Assembly (NCBI GenBank): GCA_964343195.1
Contig: CAYFIR010000031.1
Span: 1-55,375, forward strand
DNA length: 55,375 bases
Origin: CAYVAP01 sp964343195
GTDB taxonomy: Bacteria; Bacteroidota; Bacteroidia; J057
Direction: 5' to 3'
A model generated the notes under the pieces. The model worked only from the letters and a program-made list of their open reading frames with translations, was not told the origin of the DNA and did no database searches. Positions 14,678 to 22,609 of the stretch are shown here, one piece after another. The stretch's first letter is position 1. Each line of letters begins with the position of its first letter. The position numbers and the translations under genes were made by a program.

Positions 14678-15811
14678 ATGCTAATATTACTGTGCCCCGA
14701 TAAATACAAAGGCTCCCTGGATGGCCCTGAACTGGTAGCGGCAATGAAGATGGGGGCCCTGTTGGCAAATGCGGAGATAGAAATAGCATCCATCCCTCTC
14801 GCAGATGGTGGAGATGGTACGGAAGAAATATTAGGCAGGCAACTGGGAGGAATTACTCATGAGGTGCAGGTTGAAAATGCGCTCGGAGAACCCGTAACCT
14901 CTCAATTTACGATGCTGGGCGACGGGCATACCGCCATAATCGAAATGGCAAAGGCATCGGGACTAGCCATGTTGGATTCCCGGAATCTGGATCCTTTACA
15001 GGCGGATACCTTTGGGACAGGGCAATTGATGATGGCTGCCGTGGACGCAGGGGCCTCCCGGCTGATCATTTGTATCGGTGGAAGTGCGACAACCGACGGT
15101 GGCAGCGGTATGGCTCGAGCTCTGGGATATCGGCTGCTGGATGAAAAGGGCAACCCATTGGGTAGGGGAGGAGCAGGGCTCACAGAACTGGCCAGGATCA
15201 TTCCCCCTGACCCACATCCCCTGGCTGGCGTAACCGTGGAAGTCGCCTGCGATGTAACCAACCCATTACTCGGACCCATGGGGGCTGCTCAGGTGTATGC
15301 TCCCCAAAAAGGAGCGACTCCTCAAGAGGTTCTTCAGCTGGAAGCAGGCCTCTCTCATCTGGCTCTGCTCTGGGAAAAGGAGGGCCACTATGTCGCTGAG
15401 CAGGCTGGTTCTGGCGCTGCCGGAGGATTGGGAGCTGGGTTACGGGTATTTGCCCGGGCAGCATTAAAGTCTGGCATAGAGCTGGTCATGCGTGAATTAA
15501 ATTTTGAAGAGGCCGTCAAACGGGCAGACCTACTGGTGACGGGAGAGGGGCGCCTGGACGGTCAGACCATGAGTGGAAAAGTGATCCAGGGGGTGTGTGA
15601 GGTCGCAGGGCGTTACAAGAAGCCCGTCGCAGCCTTGTGTGGCAGTGTCTCCCTGTCACCTGCTCAGCAGGAGAAACTGGGGCTGACCTATGCCGCCTCC
15701 GTGGTGTCTGGACCTATGGGCCTTGAAGATTCCATGGCGCAGGCAAAAGATTTGGTGATGCAATCGGCTTTTTCACTCATTCGGTTGTTTTCTCGTGCCA
15801 ATCCTGCCTAA
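14678..15811 (+). CDS. glxK: Glycerate kinase (GlxK/GarK family)
   Basis: This 377-residue cytosolic enzyme phosphorylates D-glycerate with ATP, giving 2-phosphoglycerate in this family. Hallmarks are the N-terminal CPDKYKGSLDGPELVAAM, PLADGGDGTEEIL, the IICIGGSATTDGGSGMARALGY loop, and LLVTGEGRLDGQTMSGK near the C-terminus. Length is normal for the family. It is followed 34 nt later by a lipoprotein gene in the same direction, so they may form an operon. A TATTTTGC promoter-like motif occurs about 35 nt before the ATG. Confidence 0.94.
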   Translation: MLILLCPDKYKGSLDGPELVAAMKMGALLANAEIEIASIPLADGGDGTEEILGRQLGGITHEVQVENALGEPVTSQFTMLGDGHTAIIEMAKASGLAMLDSRNLDPLQADTFGTGQLMMAAVDAGASRLIICIGGSATTDGGSGMARALGYRLLDEKGNPLGRGGAGLTELARIIPPDPHPLAGVTVEVACDVTNPLLGPMGAAQVYAPQKGATPQEVLQLEAGLSHLALLWEKEGHYVAEQAGSGAAGGLGAGLRVFARAALKSGIELVMRELNFEEAVKRADLLVTGEGRLDGQTMSGKVIQGVCEVAGRYKKPVAALCGSVSLSPAQQEKLGLTYAASVVSGPMGLEDSMAQAKDLVMQSAFSLIRLFSRANPA

Positions 15812-15845
15812 CTTAGACGCCACATTTTTCAACCAACACACAGGA

Positions 15846-16286
15846 ATGATTCGCTACATTTTTCTATTCGCATTTTCCCTGGTACTCCTGAGCTGTGGAG
15901 AAAGTACCTCCGAGTCCCAGGCTGATGAAGCGGCCACTTCAGGACTGGGAGACCTCACCAATGAGGTGATGGAGGTCCATGATGAGGCCATGGCTAAAAT
16001 GGGTGAAGTGCAGCAGTTGATGCAGGCGCTGGATCAGAAAGCTAATGAACTTCAGGAAGCTGGAGAGGAAAAAGCCGCAATTGCGATGCGTGATATCGTA
16101 GCTGAATTGAACGATGCCGACAGGGGAATGCGGGAGTGGATGCGAGGATACGATCCCTCTGCTGCTGATCCGGCTACGGAAGGGGCAGAAGGATACCTCA
16201 AAAATCAGCTTCAGAAGATTGAGGAGGTGCGTGAAAATATGTTCTCCGCTATACAAAAAGGTCAGGCAGCCCTGTCAGGGGAGTAG
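15846..16286 (+). CDS. Coiled-coil lipoprotein, hypothetical
   Basis: This 146-residue protein begins with a lipoprotein signal peptide (MIRYIFLFAFSLVLLSC, lipidated C17). The remainder is helical and charged (MEVHDEAMAKMGEVQQLMQALDQKANELQEAG and later helices), consistent with a periplasmic coiled-coil lipoprotein. I do not recognise a named family. The ATG at 15846 is chosen over 15795 because it places the signal peptide at the N-terminus and avoids overlap with glxK. It lies between glycerate kinase and the SCO-like gene, both on the same strand. Confidence 0.7.
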   Translation: MIRYIFLFAFSLVLLSCGESTSESQADEAATSGLGDLTNEVMEVHDEAMAKMGEVQQLMQALDQKANELQEAGEEKAAIAMRDIVAELNDADRGMREWMRGYDPSAADPATEGAEGYLKNQLQKIEEVRENMFSAIQKGQAALSGE

Positions 16287-16366
16287 TTTACCCCTCGTTT
16301 CAATAATCCCATTTCAACAATACCCGGTTTTTTTCGGTTTATCTGAGTGAGAAAAGTAAATCAACC

Positions 16367-17008
16367 ATGTTTAGAACGCTGCTTGTAATTCTTGGATTCG
16401 GCCTCGCCCTCACTTCCGGGTGTAGCCAAAATAAACCCGAAACCGATCAGGAGAAAGCCTCTCTATTGATCATGGGGCCAAGGGAGCTGGATGCAAACGG
16501 GGATACCATTTTTCATCAGATAGGGAGTTTCCGCTTTTTTGACCAGGACAGCAACCTGGTGACTGAAGACCTTGTAAAGGATAAAATATATGTGGCAGAT
16601 TTCTTCTTTACGACCTGCCCTTCTATTTGTCCCAAGATGGCCCAACAGATGATCCGGGTGCATGATGCGTTCATGGACAGTTCAGAGGTAGTGCTATTGT
16701 CTCATAGCCTGGATCCGGAATATGACCGGGTGCCCATCCTAAAGGACTATGCCTCTGCATTGGCCATCAACACCGAAAAATGGCACCTGCTTACAGGTTC
16801 TGATGAAAACATATACGATTTCACTAATTCTAATTATATGGTGGCCGCTGTTCGTGATGAAGATGCTCCTGGAGGAGTCATGCACAGTGGGGCTTTTGTG
16901 CTGGTAGACCGCGATCGTCACATCCGGGGGTTCTATGATGGGACCCAGCCCACAGAAGTGGATCGACTGATGGAGGATATGAAGCTGTTGTTGGCTTCTG
17001 GCGAATGA
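16367..17008 (+). CDS. SCO1/SenC family copper/thioredoxin-like lipoprotein
   Basis: This 213-residue exported protein has a lipoprotein signal (lipidated C19 in LTSGCS) and a thioredoxin-like SCO domain. The copper-binding cysteines are C84 and C88 in FFFTTCPSICPKM, and the distal histidine lies in GVMHSGAFVLVDRDRHIRGFYDG. SCO proteins deliver copper to the CuA centre of cytochrome c oxidase or reduce its cysteines, acting at the periplasmic face. No oxidase genes are adjacent. Motifs are complete, so activity is expected. Confidence 0.92.
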   Translation: MFRTLLVILGFGLALTSGCSQNKPETDQEKASLLIMGPRELDANGDTIFHQIGSFRFFDQDSNLVTEDLVKDKIYVADFFFTTCPSICPKMAQQMIRVHDAFMDSSEVVLLSHSLDPEYDRVPILKDYASALAINTEKWHLLTGSDENIYDFTNSNYMVAAVRDEDAPGGVMHSGAFVLVDRDRHIRGFYDGTQPTEVDRLMEDMKLLLASGE

Positions 17009-17075
17009 GCCGGTCCAATAATCCTCCATTGTGTGTAAATCCCAATTTTGATGCGCAATTGGACCTAGTGTTTTG

Positions 17076-17083
17076 TATCTTTG
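17076..17083 (+). promoter_or_regulatory. -7 promoter element upstream of 17137 gene
   Basis: TATCTTTG matches the Bacteroidota -7 consensus exactly, 53 nt before the ATG of the next gene. Confidence 0.6.
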
Positions 17084-17136
17084 TAAAGCAACGGTAACCC
17101 ATAGATTAATTTCCCGCCCAATATATTTTTACAGAT

Positions 17137-17790
17137 ATGATTTCTGCTTCAGAGCTCAGCAATATTATCCAGAAGAACAGCGGTAACTTGCTTGATATCA
17201 TTGACATCGAAAGTATCCGTACCTGGTGTCGACTTCGTCGGATGCTGCCCGATGTAAATCCCGCTGAAGACGCTGATTATCAAGAGCAGTACCGCAAGTT
17301 TTTTGGTATTGGTGGTGTTGGAATGAACAAGGCATTTGTCCAGAGGTATTTTGAGATTCTCAACGAGGTGAAGGGAGAGGAGCAACTGGACATCCGCAAC
17401 ATCACACTCTCTTTGATGAAAGATCAGGCCCGCCGCAAGCTGAGCCTCAGTCAGTTTTCTGCTGTATCCAAGATGGTCAACCTGATTGACCCCAACTATC
17501 CCGTTTACGACTCTCATGTTTCCGAGCTGTATGACTTTGACAAGCCTACCAGCCCCAAAATGGACAATCGCGAGCGTCTGAACGTTTATCTTGCCCAGCA
17601 TCAGCAGCAGATGGACACCTTCAAGGACCTGTTGGAAAACAACATGATCCGGGATACCCTGGTAGTCTTCAAAATTTTGCTTAAAAAATACCATAACGAG
17701 GAGTTCCCGACTTACGAGGTTCCCAACATCAAGAAGATCGACTTCCTCATCACCGCGATCAGCAATACCAACTACCGCCTGGTAACCTGA
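17137..17790 (+). CDS. Hypothetical cytosolic protein (217 aa)
   Basis: This is a soluble, mostly helical protein without signal peptide or membrane segment. The stretch FSAVSKMVNLIDPNYPVYDSHVSELYDF loosely recalls a motif of HhH-GPD-like DNA glycosylase-related proteins (a tract such as SK..HFLDP..YP..DSRV), but the resemblance is weak and catalytic residues cannot be pointed to. It has its own promoter (TATCTTTG at 17076) and is convergent with the potassium-channel gene. Function unknown. Confidence 0.75.
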   Translation: MISASELSNIIQKNSGNLLDIIDIESIRTWCRLRRMLPDVNPAEDADYQEQYRKFFGIGGVGMNKAFVQRYFEILNEVKGEEQLDIRNITLSLMKDQARRKLSLSQFSAVSKMVNLIDPNYPVYDSHVSELYDFDKPTSPKMDNRERLNVYLAQHQQQMDTFKDLLENNMIRDTLVVFKILLKKYHNEEFPTYEVPNIKKIDFLITAISNTNYRLVT

Positions 17791-17866
17791 TCGGAACGGA
17801 GAGTTGACTTGGGAATAAAGCAGTTACCTGGCTGTCAAACGCCGAATCACCTGCATCTACCATTCC

Positions 17867-18670
17867 TCACATCAGCTCCCCACAGTGTTTGCAGTATTTT
17901 GCATCCCAGTCATGACCCGTACCCGCGCAATGCTCGCAGGTACGGGTTGTGTGACTTTGGGCCTCCGCCTGCGCTAGTTCTACCGAAACAATTCCCGTCG
18001 GTACCGCGATGATGCCATAGCCCAGGATCATGAGTACCGCCGAGAGAAACTGCCCCAAAGGAGTAACCGGAGCGATGTCTCCATAGCCAACGGTGGTAAT
18101 GGTCACAACAGCCCAGTAAATGCTGACGGGAATATTGCTGAAGGTTGGATTGGTATTGCCTTCTACCAGGTACATCATCGAACCAATGATGATGACGGAG
18201 GCCAATACCGCCCCCAGGAATACGACGATTTTGACCCGGCTGGCACGCAGGGCCGTAAGGAGTATTTGAGATTGAGCCAGGTAATTACCCAACTTAAAGA
18301 TTCGGAATACCCGCAACAGCCGCAGGGCCCGGATGACGATCAGAAACTCCGATCCTGTCACCAACAGGCTGAGAAAAGTAGGAAGAATGGACAGCAGGTC
18401 CACTAATCCGTAAAAGCTGAGGATGTACCCCCAGGGACGCCGTACGCTGTAGATTCTGAGAAGATATTCGAGGGTGAATATGGCGGTCAATCCCCACTCG
18501 ATATAGTTAAACCACGGCCCAAACTGCTCATTCAGGGACTGTATGCTCTCAAGCGAGACCACCAATACACTCAGCAGAATCAGGATGAGCAGCCCCACAT
18601 CGAAGGCTTTTCCTTCGGGAGTTTCTGCCTCAAAAATCACTTCGTGTATGTATGAGCGTAACTTACTCAC
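17867..18670 (-). CDS. Voltage-gated potassium channel with C-terminal zinc ribbon
   Basis: This 267-residue inner-membrane protein has six transmembrane segments. The S4 voltage sensor has arginines spaced by three (R114, R117, R120, R123 in RALRLLRVFRIF), and the selectivity filter is TTVGYGD (192-198). The C-terminus adds a CxxC..CxxC zinc ribbon (C245, C248, C260, C263). It should form a tetrameric K+ channel. The start is a GTG at 18668-18670; no in-frame ATG is available nearby. It begins only 10 nt after the MlaE-like permease stop, so the two are co-transcribed. Confidence 0.92.
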   Translation of the reverse strand: MSKLRSYIHEVIFEAETPEGKAFDVGLLILILLSVLVVSLESIQSLNEQFGPWFNYIEWGLTAIFTLEYLLRIYSVRRPWGYILSFYGLVDLLSILPTFLSLLVTGSEFLIVIRALRLLRVFRIFKLGNYLAQSQILLTALRASRVKIVVFLGAVLASVIIIGSMMYLVEGNTNPTFSNIPVSIYWAVVTITTVGYGDIAPVTPLGQFLSAVLMILGYGIIAVPTGIVSVELAQAEAQSHTTRTCEHCAGTGHDWDAKYCKHCGELM

Positions 18671-18680
18671 ATGACTGGTC

Positions 18681-19430
18681 CTAAAGCATGATCTGGGCGA
18701 TCAGATAATCGGCGACTACCATAGACAGACAGCTATAAACCACCGCTTTGGTCGCAGAGGTCCCTACTTCCAGGGCACCTCCTTTGGTGTAATAGCCCTG
18801 GTAGGAACTTACCGATGTGATCAGCACCCCGAAAGTAAAAGCTTTGGTGTACATCACGATTACCTGATAAGGCTCATAAAACTCACGGAGCCCTGAGGCA
18901 AATTCAAAGGCAGTCACGGCCCCGGTAAGGTCACCGGCGATAACACCCCCCAGGTGCGTGAGGAATGCCGCCAGGGTAACCAGAATCGGAATTGCCAATA
19001 AACCCGCGATAATCTTGGGGAGTATCAGGTAGGCGGCTGAATTTACCCCCATTACCTCCAATGCATCAATCTGCTCCCTGACCCTCATGGTCCCAATTTC
19101 AGATGCAATCTGTGATCCGACCCGACCTGCAATGATAAATATGAGTACGGTCGGGGCAAGCTCCAGCAGCGTAGTCATGGAAACAATGGTACCAATGATG
19201 CTTTTGGGAATCAGAGGCGAAGTCAACTGATAGGCAGTTTGAAGGGTCGTGACCCCCCCGATGAAAAGCGCGATGACCGTGAGGATCATCAAACTGCCAA
19301 TCACCATGGCATTCAGGTTCTGAAGTGTCAGGCGATAATAGACCGCGGGACGCTCCATGGTGCGGAACATACTCCCAATAAGCATAACAAATCGGCCTAT
19401 GTGAAAGAAAAATCCTGACAGCAACTGCAT
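18681..19430 (-). CDS. mlaE: MlaE-type ABC permease (lipid transport)
   Basis: This 249-residue inner-membrane protein matches the MlaE permease family of outer-membrane phospholipid-trafficking systems. The segments LELAPTVLIFIIAGRVGSQIASEIGTMRVREQIDALEVMGVNSAAYLILPKIIA and the C-terminal VVADYLIAQIML are typical. MlaF (ATPase) and MlaD (MCE protein) are normally encoded next to it; here neither is present, and instead the potassium-channel gene follows 10 nt downstream. Family assignment is strong, but its partners must be encoded elsewhere. Confidence 0.9.
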   Translation of the reverse strand: MQLLSGFFFHIGRFVMLIGSMFRTMERPAVYYRLTLQNLNAMVIGSLMILTVIALFIGGVTTLQTAYQLTSPLIPKSIIGTIVSMTTLLELAPTVLIFIIAGRVGSQIASEIGTMRVREQIDALEVMGVNSAAYLILPKIIAGLLAIPILVTLAAFLTHLGGVIAGDLTGAVTAFEFASGLREFYEPYQVIVMYTKAFTFGVLITSVSSYQGYYTKGGALEVGTSATKAVVYSCLSMVVADYLIAQIML

Positions 19431-19659
19431 TGGGTGAAGATTGAGGTACGAAAAAAGCGAAAATGCCTTTTCTTTGCAACTTCCCAGGAAGGAAGAAGAG
19501 GAATGGAGGTCCTGGGTAGCTGAAGGCGGTCAGAGCCTCGTCGAAGGGTAAGTAGGGAAAATAGGGCGTATAAAGGCGGAATGTGGGGTAAGGAATGAGG
19601 AACGAGGTGAAACCCGGAGGGAGCAATAGCGGAATATCTTACGAATTACGAATTACATC

Positions 19660-20391
19660 ATGCGCATCATACCAGCCATAGACCTGATAGACGGAAAGTG
19701 CGTCCGATTGGAAAAGGGGGACTATGCACGTAAAAAGAATTACCACGATGATCCACTGGAAGTAGCAAAATCATTTGCTGATCACGGGCTGGGTTATTTG
19801 CATCTGGTTGATTTGGATGGAGCCCGTAAAGGGCAGGTGGTCAACTGGAAGGTGCTGGAATCCATTTCAACGCAAACCAACCTGACGGTAGATTTTGGGG
19901 GAGGGGTCAAAAGCCACGAGGATTTGCGCATCGTCTTTGAATCAGGTGCTACACAGGTAAACATTGGCAGCCTGGCCGTGAAGAATCCCAAACTTTTCAC
20001 AGAATGGGTCTCCACACATGGGGGGGAGAAAATCATCCTGAGTGCTGACGTCCGCAACCGCCAAATTGCAGTAGCAGGCTGGCAGGAGCAAACGACGTTG
20101 CCCATTGCAGATTTTGTGGGAGACTACCTGGGCAAAGGCATTCAGACCGCTGTGGTTACAGACATCGCGCAGGACGGCATGCTACAGGGGCCCAGCTTTG
20201 ACCTGTATCGCTACCTATTGGAAGAGCATCCTGAACTCAAACTGGTCGCTAGTGGAGGGATTACCACCCTGATGGATCTGGACCAGTTGCATCGCCTGGG
20301 GTTGGATGGAGCCATCATCGGCAAGGCCATCTACGAGGGGCGCATTTCCCTGAAAGAGTTGGAACAGTGGGCATTGAACAGCGGTCAGTGA
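19660..20391 (+). CDS. hisA: ProFAR isomerase (histidine biosynthesis)
   Basis: This 243-residue TIM-barrel enzyme catalyses the Amadori isomerisation of ProFAR to PRFAR, the fourth step of histidine synthesis. The N-terminal MRIIPAIDLIDGKCVRLEKGDY and the phosphate-binding ASGGITTLMDL motif identify it, with catalytic D8 and D130 (LSADVRN). It stands alone, with no hisF, hisH or other his gene within the window. Short repeat motifs (CGAATTACGAATTAC) directly precede the ATG. Confidence 0.95.
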   Translation: MRIIPAIDLIDGKCVRLEKGDYARKKNYHDDPLEVAKSFADHGLGYLHLVDLDGARKGQVVNWKVLESISTQTNLTVDFGGGVKSHEDLRIVFESGATQVNIGSLAVKNPKLFTEWVSTHGGEKIILSADVRNRQIAVAGWQEQTTLPIADFVGDYLGKGIQTAVVTDIAQDGMLQGPSFDLYRYLLEEHPELKLVASGGITTLMDLDQLHRLGLDGAIIGKAIYEGRISLKELEQWALNSGQ

Positions 20392-20482
20392 TCACTGGTT
20401 CAATGGTTCAGTAAAACGAAAAGCTGATCCCTGCCCAATATCGCAGACTTGCGCCGGTCAGGAACCCTGACCCCTGAAAAAT

Positions 20483-20514
20483 GAAAAAGACCAGCACCCG
20501 CTACGGTACTGGTC
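20483..20514 (-). terminator. Rho-independent terminator of the 20.6-kb minus-strand mini-gene
   Basis: The minus strand reads GACCAGTACC, loop, GGGTGCTGGTC, then TTTTTC, giving a stem of about 10 bp with a U-tract on the minus strand. It ends the short transcript starting near 20765. The plus-strand side has only a weak T-run, so it is oriented for the minus strand. Confidence 0.75.
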
Positions 20515-20598
20515 CTATTCCTTTGTTAACATCAATTTCAAATTGGGGCGCTAGGCGCGTTCACCATGCTGCTAACGAAGGTAATTCGCATCACAGCC

Positions 20599-20664
20599 TC
20601 ACAAAGTCGTGAGCTTAATGGTGATGAAATTGGCGAACTCGAAACTGGAATAAGTCGACAACAT
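20599..20664 (-). CDS. 21-aa microprotein with near-complete Shine-Dalgarno sequence
   Basis: A short ORF starts MLSTYSSFEF and ends ITIKLTTL. It is preceded by GAAAGGAGGTAATC, five nt from SD core to ATG. This is nearly the full complement of the 16S rRNA 3' end (GAAAGGAGGTGATC), which is exceptional since Bacteroidota rarely use Shine-Dalgarno. It sits in a defined transcript with promoter (20772-20803) and terminator (20483-20514). A downstream ATTACCT (20580-20586) could pair with the SD. Its stop codon lies within a CTCAC/GTGAG hairpin. Peptide function is unknown; it may be a regulatory leader rather than a functional protein. Confidence 0.55.
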   Translation of the reverse strand: MLSTYSSFEFANFITIKLTTL

Positions 20665-20676
20665 GATTACCTCCTT

Positions 20677-20727
20677 TCAATTTAGTTCAACATGACAGTG
20701 AGCCTCACCTGGGGTAGGTACCCACAT
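20677..20727 (-). CDS. 16-aa upstream ORF in the same transcript
   Basis: The ORF MWVPTPGEAHCHVELN ends with a TGA that is immediately followed by AAGGAGGT, so a ribosome terminating here would cover the strong SD of the 21-aa ORF. It is preceded by AAAGGTAACC, a weaker SD-like stretch. The region also contains complementary arms CAGTGAG and CTCACTG that bracket its start. Translation is unproven. Confidence 0.3.
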   Translation of the reverse strand: MWVPTPGEAHCHVELN

Positions 20728-20771
20728 GGTTACCTTTCTCACTGGCGGTAGCGACAGCTACCTCGCTGAAT

Positions 20772-20803
20772 CAAAAGTAAGTTACAGGTGCTGCTTTTCC
20801 AAA
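20772..20803 (-). promoter_or_regulatory. Full Bacteroidota promoter (-33 TTTG, -7 TACTTTTG)
   Basis: On the minus strand, TTTG (20800-20803) is followed after 20 nt by TACTTTTG (20772-20779), both consensus boxes with correct spacing. It would start transcription near 20765, reading toward the microprotein and the terminator at 20483. Confidence 0.7.
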
Positions 20804-20984
20804 AGTCTGGCTTCGAATTCTTCCTTATTCAAAATTTTAACATAGGGCTAACAATAGGGAACCGTCCTGAATACTTCCGATGGAGGATATTGGCGATATA
20901 TGGTGAGGAAATACCCATAATGTTACATCTGTTGTATTTTTTGTATATGGGAGTGTTGGTTGGGGAAAATTCTTTTCACCTTTG

Positions 20985-21093
20985 AAATGTAAAGGGAAAG
21001 GATAGAAAAAACATAGGTAGGATTTAGGTTAATTTGGGTTGTGTTTTTGTTTGTGTTAGGTCTCTCCGACCCGGAGGGACCTTTCTCTTTTTT
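20985..21093 (+). ncRNA. Candidate small RNA or leader with terminator
   Basis: A hairpin AGGTCTCTCCG / CGGAGGGACCT (21058-21082) followed by TTCTCTTTTTT is an excellent plus-strand terminator, but no protein gene precedes it. A promoter-like CACCTTTG (about 20978-20985) lies about 75 nt upstream. This suggests a short RNA of about 95 nt. It could be a leader of the phosphatase gene at 21361, but that lies nearly 270 nt beyond the terminator. Confidence 0.35.
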
Positions 21094-21360
21094 GGGCTCT
21101 ACTACAAAGGAATCAGGTTAAGTTAAAATGGCTTTGAGAAAATGATGCGGGTAAAGGGGGGGGAGTACACCGAATGAGGTTGAGGGTCAATACCTTAATT
21201 CCCAACCCCTGTGCTTTATTTTCGAATAAATCATTCCCTCGAGCTGTTTTCACTTAACCTTTGGTGAAGAAAAACTGACCATTTGCGCTGTAATGCAATC
21301 CATTTCGGAGAGATCGCTTCCAGTAAATTTTTCTGGTCAGTATTTTGTTAAGAATTAGGG

Positions 21361-22215
21361 ATGAAGCGAATGAAGGAGCCACAAGTATTTTTGATGAATC
21401 TGGCAAGACAGGCCGGGATGATCATGCTCAAGCATTATCGTCAGCCTGTTGCTATCCATCACAAGGATGATGGGACCCCGGTTACGGAGGTAGATCTGGC
21501 GATCAGCAAAATGGTATGCCGGGAGGTGAAACAGCACTTCCCGGGCTATGGGCTTCTCTCGGAAGAAACCAATGGGCAGTTTCAGCTTGGTGAGCGTGGC
21601 TTCATCGTTGATGAACTGGATGGGACCAGTGCTTTTATTCGCAGAAAAGGGGGATTTGCCTTTCAGGCTGCCTACTATGAAGATTATGACCAGATCACGA
21701 CGGCTGTTATCTATGACCCACAGCGTGACCTCATGCTATGTGCCGAAAGGGGAAAAGGAGTAGAGCTAATTGCCAGAGAAAAGAGCCTGAAAATCAGCCC
21801 CATGCCCGTCCGGAAGTGGGAGTACCTGCGATTTGCTCACCACCGGCGCCTGATGCATCCTACCCATCGCCGCATATACGACCACTTGCAGTTAAAAGCC
21901 GAGCAAATCGTTTCAACCGGTTGTGTCGCTGCCAAAATATTTGATTTCGTACTCGGGCGGGTAGATGCGCTCATCGCCCTTAATCGCTTTATTGCTCCCT
22001 GGGACTGGGCACCTGCCCAGGTCATCCTATCGGAGCTCAATTATGGACTCTGCCACCTGAATGGAGAGCCTTTCCATCTCTATGACGAGCGTGGACCTGA
22101 TTCATTTGGCTACCTGGTAGCACCCGATGTGCACCTCAATACCCTTGTTGATCAGCTCAACTGGATCCGTGAGAAGGTCCGAAGAGAACGTGAGGTCGTC
22201 AGATCGGTGAGGTAA
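21361..22215 (+). CDS. Inositol monophosphatase family phosphatase
   Basis: This 284-residue cytosolic Mg2+/Li+-dependent phosphatase belongs to the IMPase/CysQ/SuhB superfamily. Metal-binding motifs are present: LLSEET (E68, E69), DELDGT (D84, D87; the usual proline is replaced by glutamate) and WDWAPAQVI near the C-terminus. Its substrate could be inositol phosphate, 3'-phosphoadenosine 5'-phosphate or a sugar phosphate; the sequence does not decide. A second in-frame ATG at 21370 is an equally possible start. No linked pathway genes. Confidence 0.85.
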   Translation: MKRMKEPQVFLMNLARQAGMIMLKHYRQPVAIHHKDDGTPVTEVDLAISKMVCREVKQHFPGYGLLSEETNGQFQLGERGFIVDELDGTSAFIRRKGGFAFQAAYYEDYDQITTAVIYDPQRDLMLCAERGKGVELIAREKSLKISPMPVRKWEYLRFAHHRRLMHPTHRRIYDHLQLKAEQIVSTGCVAAKIFDFVLGRVDALIALNRFIAPWDWAPAQVILSELNYGLCHLNGEPFHLYDERGPDSFGYLVAPDVHLNTLVDQLNWIREKVRREREVVRSVR

Positions 22216-22609
22216 ACGGAAATGTGACTACTGCCTTCGGAATCCGTAAGCACCTGGACAATAGAAATAAGGTATGAAGGGTATGGGGAAATGAAGGGAA
22301 ACAGGTCCTACATTCCTTTATACCTCCATTTCCTTTATACCTTTTACTGGTTTACATCTGTCCACCTGCTAAAGTAGAGATCCTAAAATAACTATAGGAT
22401 AGAGGTATGGAAGAATTGGAGGCGCTGCCCTGAGCGGAGCCGAAGGGTCTGAAGGCCTTAAGCAGCGACTTACCTCCATATCCTCATATACTTCATACCT
22501 GTATAACTCTGCCCAACTACTTATAAAATATTGACCAGCAGTACTTTCAACTACGAACTTGTCCCACTAGCCACATCCAGCAGTCTCCACTTGAGAAAGG
22601 TTTTACGCT
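22216..22609. repeat. Repeat-rich spacer with long imperfect inverted repeats
   Basis: No gene is seen. Positions 22270-22345 form an inverted repeat of about 33 bp (arms AAGGTATGAAGGGTATGGGG and the reverse of TTTCCTTTATACCTT), in which most mismatches would be G-U wobbles in RNA. Positions 22402-22500 hold a second, nested one with a CGCTGC/GCAGCG inner stem and the sequence CCTGAGCGGAGCCGAAGGG. Near 22535-22570 is a diverged copy of the CCACTAG-bearing repeat seen at 52.0-52.3 kb. Confidence 0.6.

Noticed and set aside
20494..20800. tmRNA, RNase P or SRP RNA at the 20.6-kb mini-gene
   Set aside because: None of the conserved sequence cores of those RNAs is present. The unit shows protein-coding starts with Shine-Dalgarno instead.
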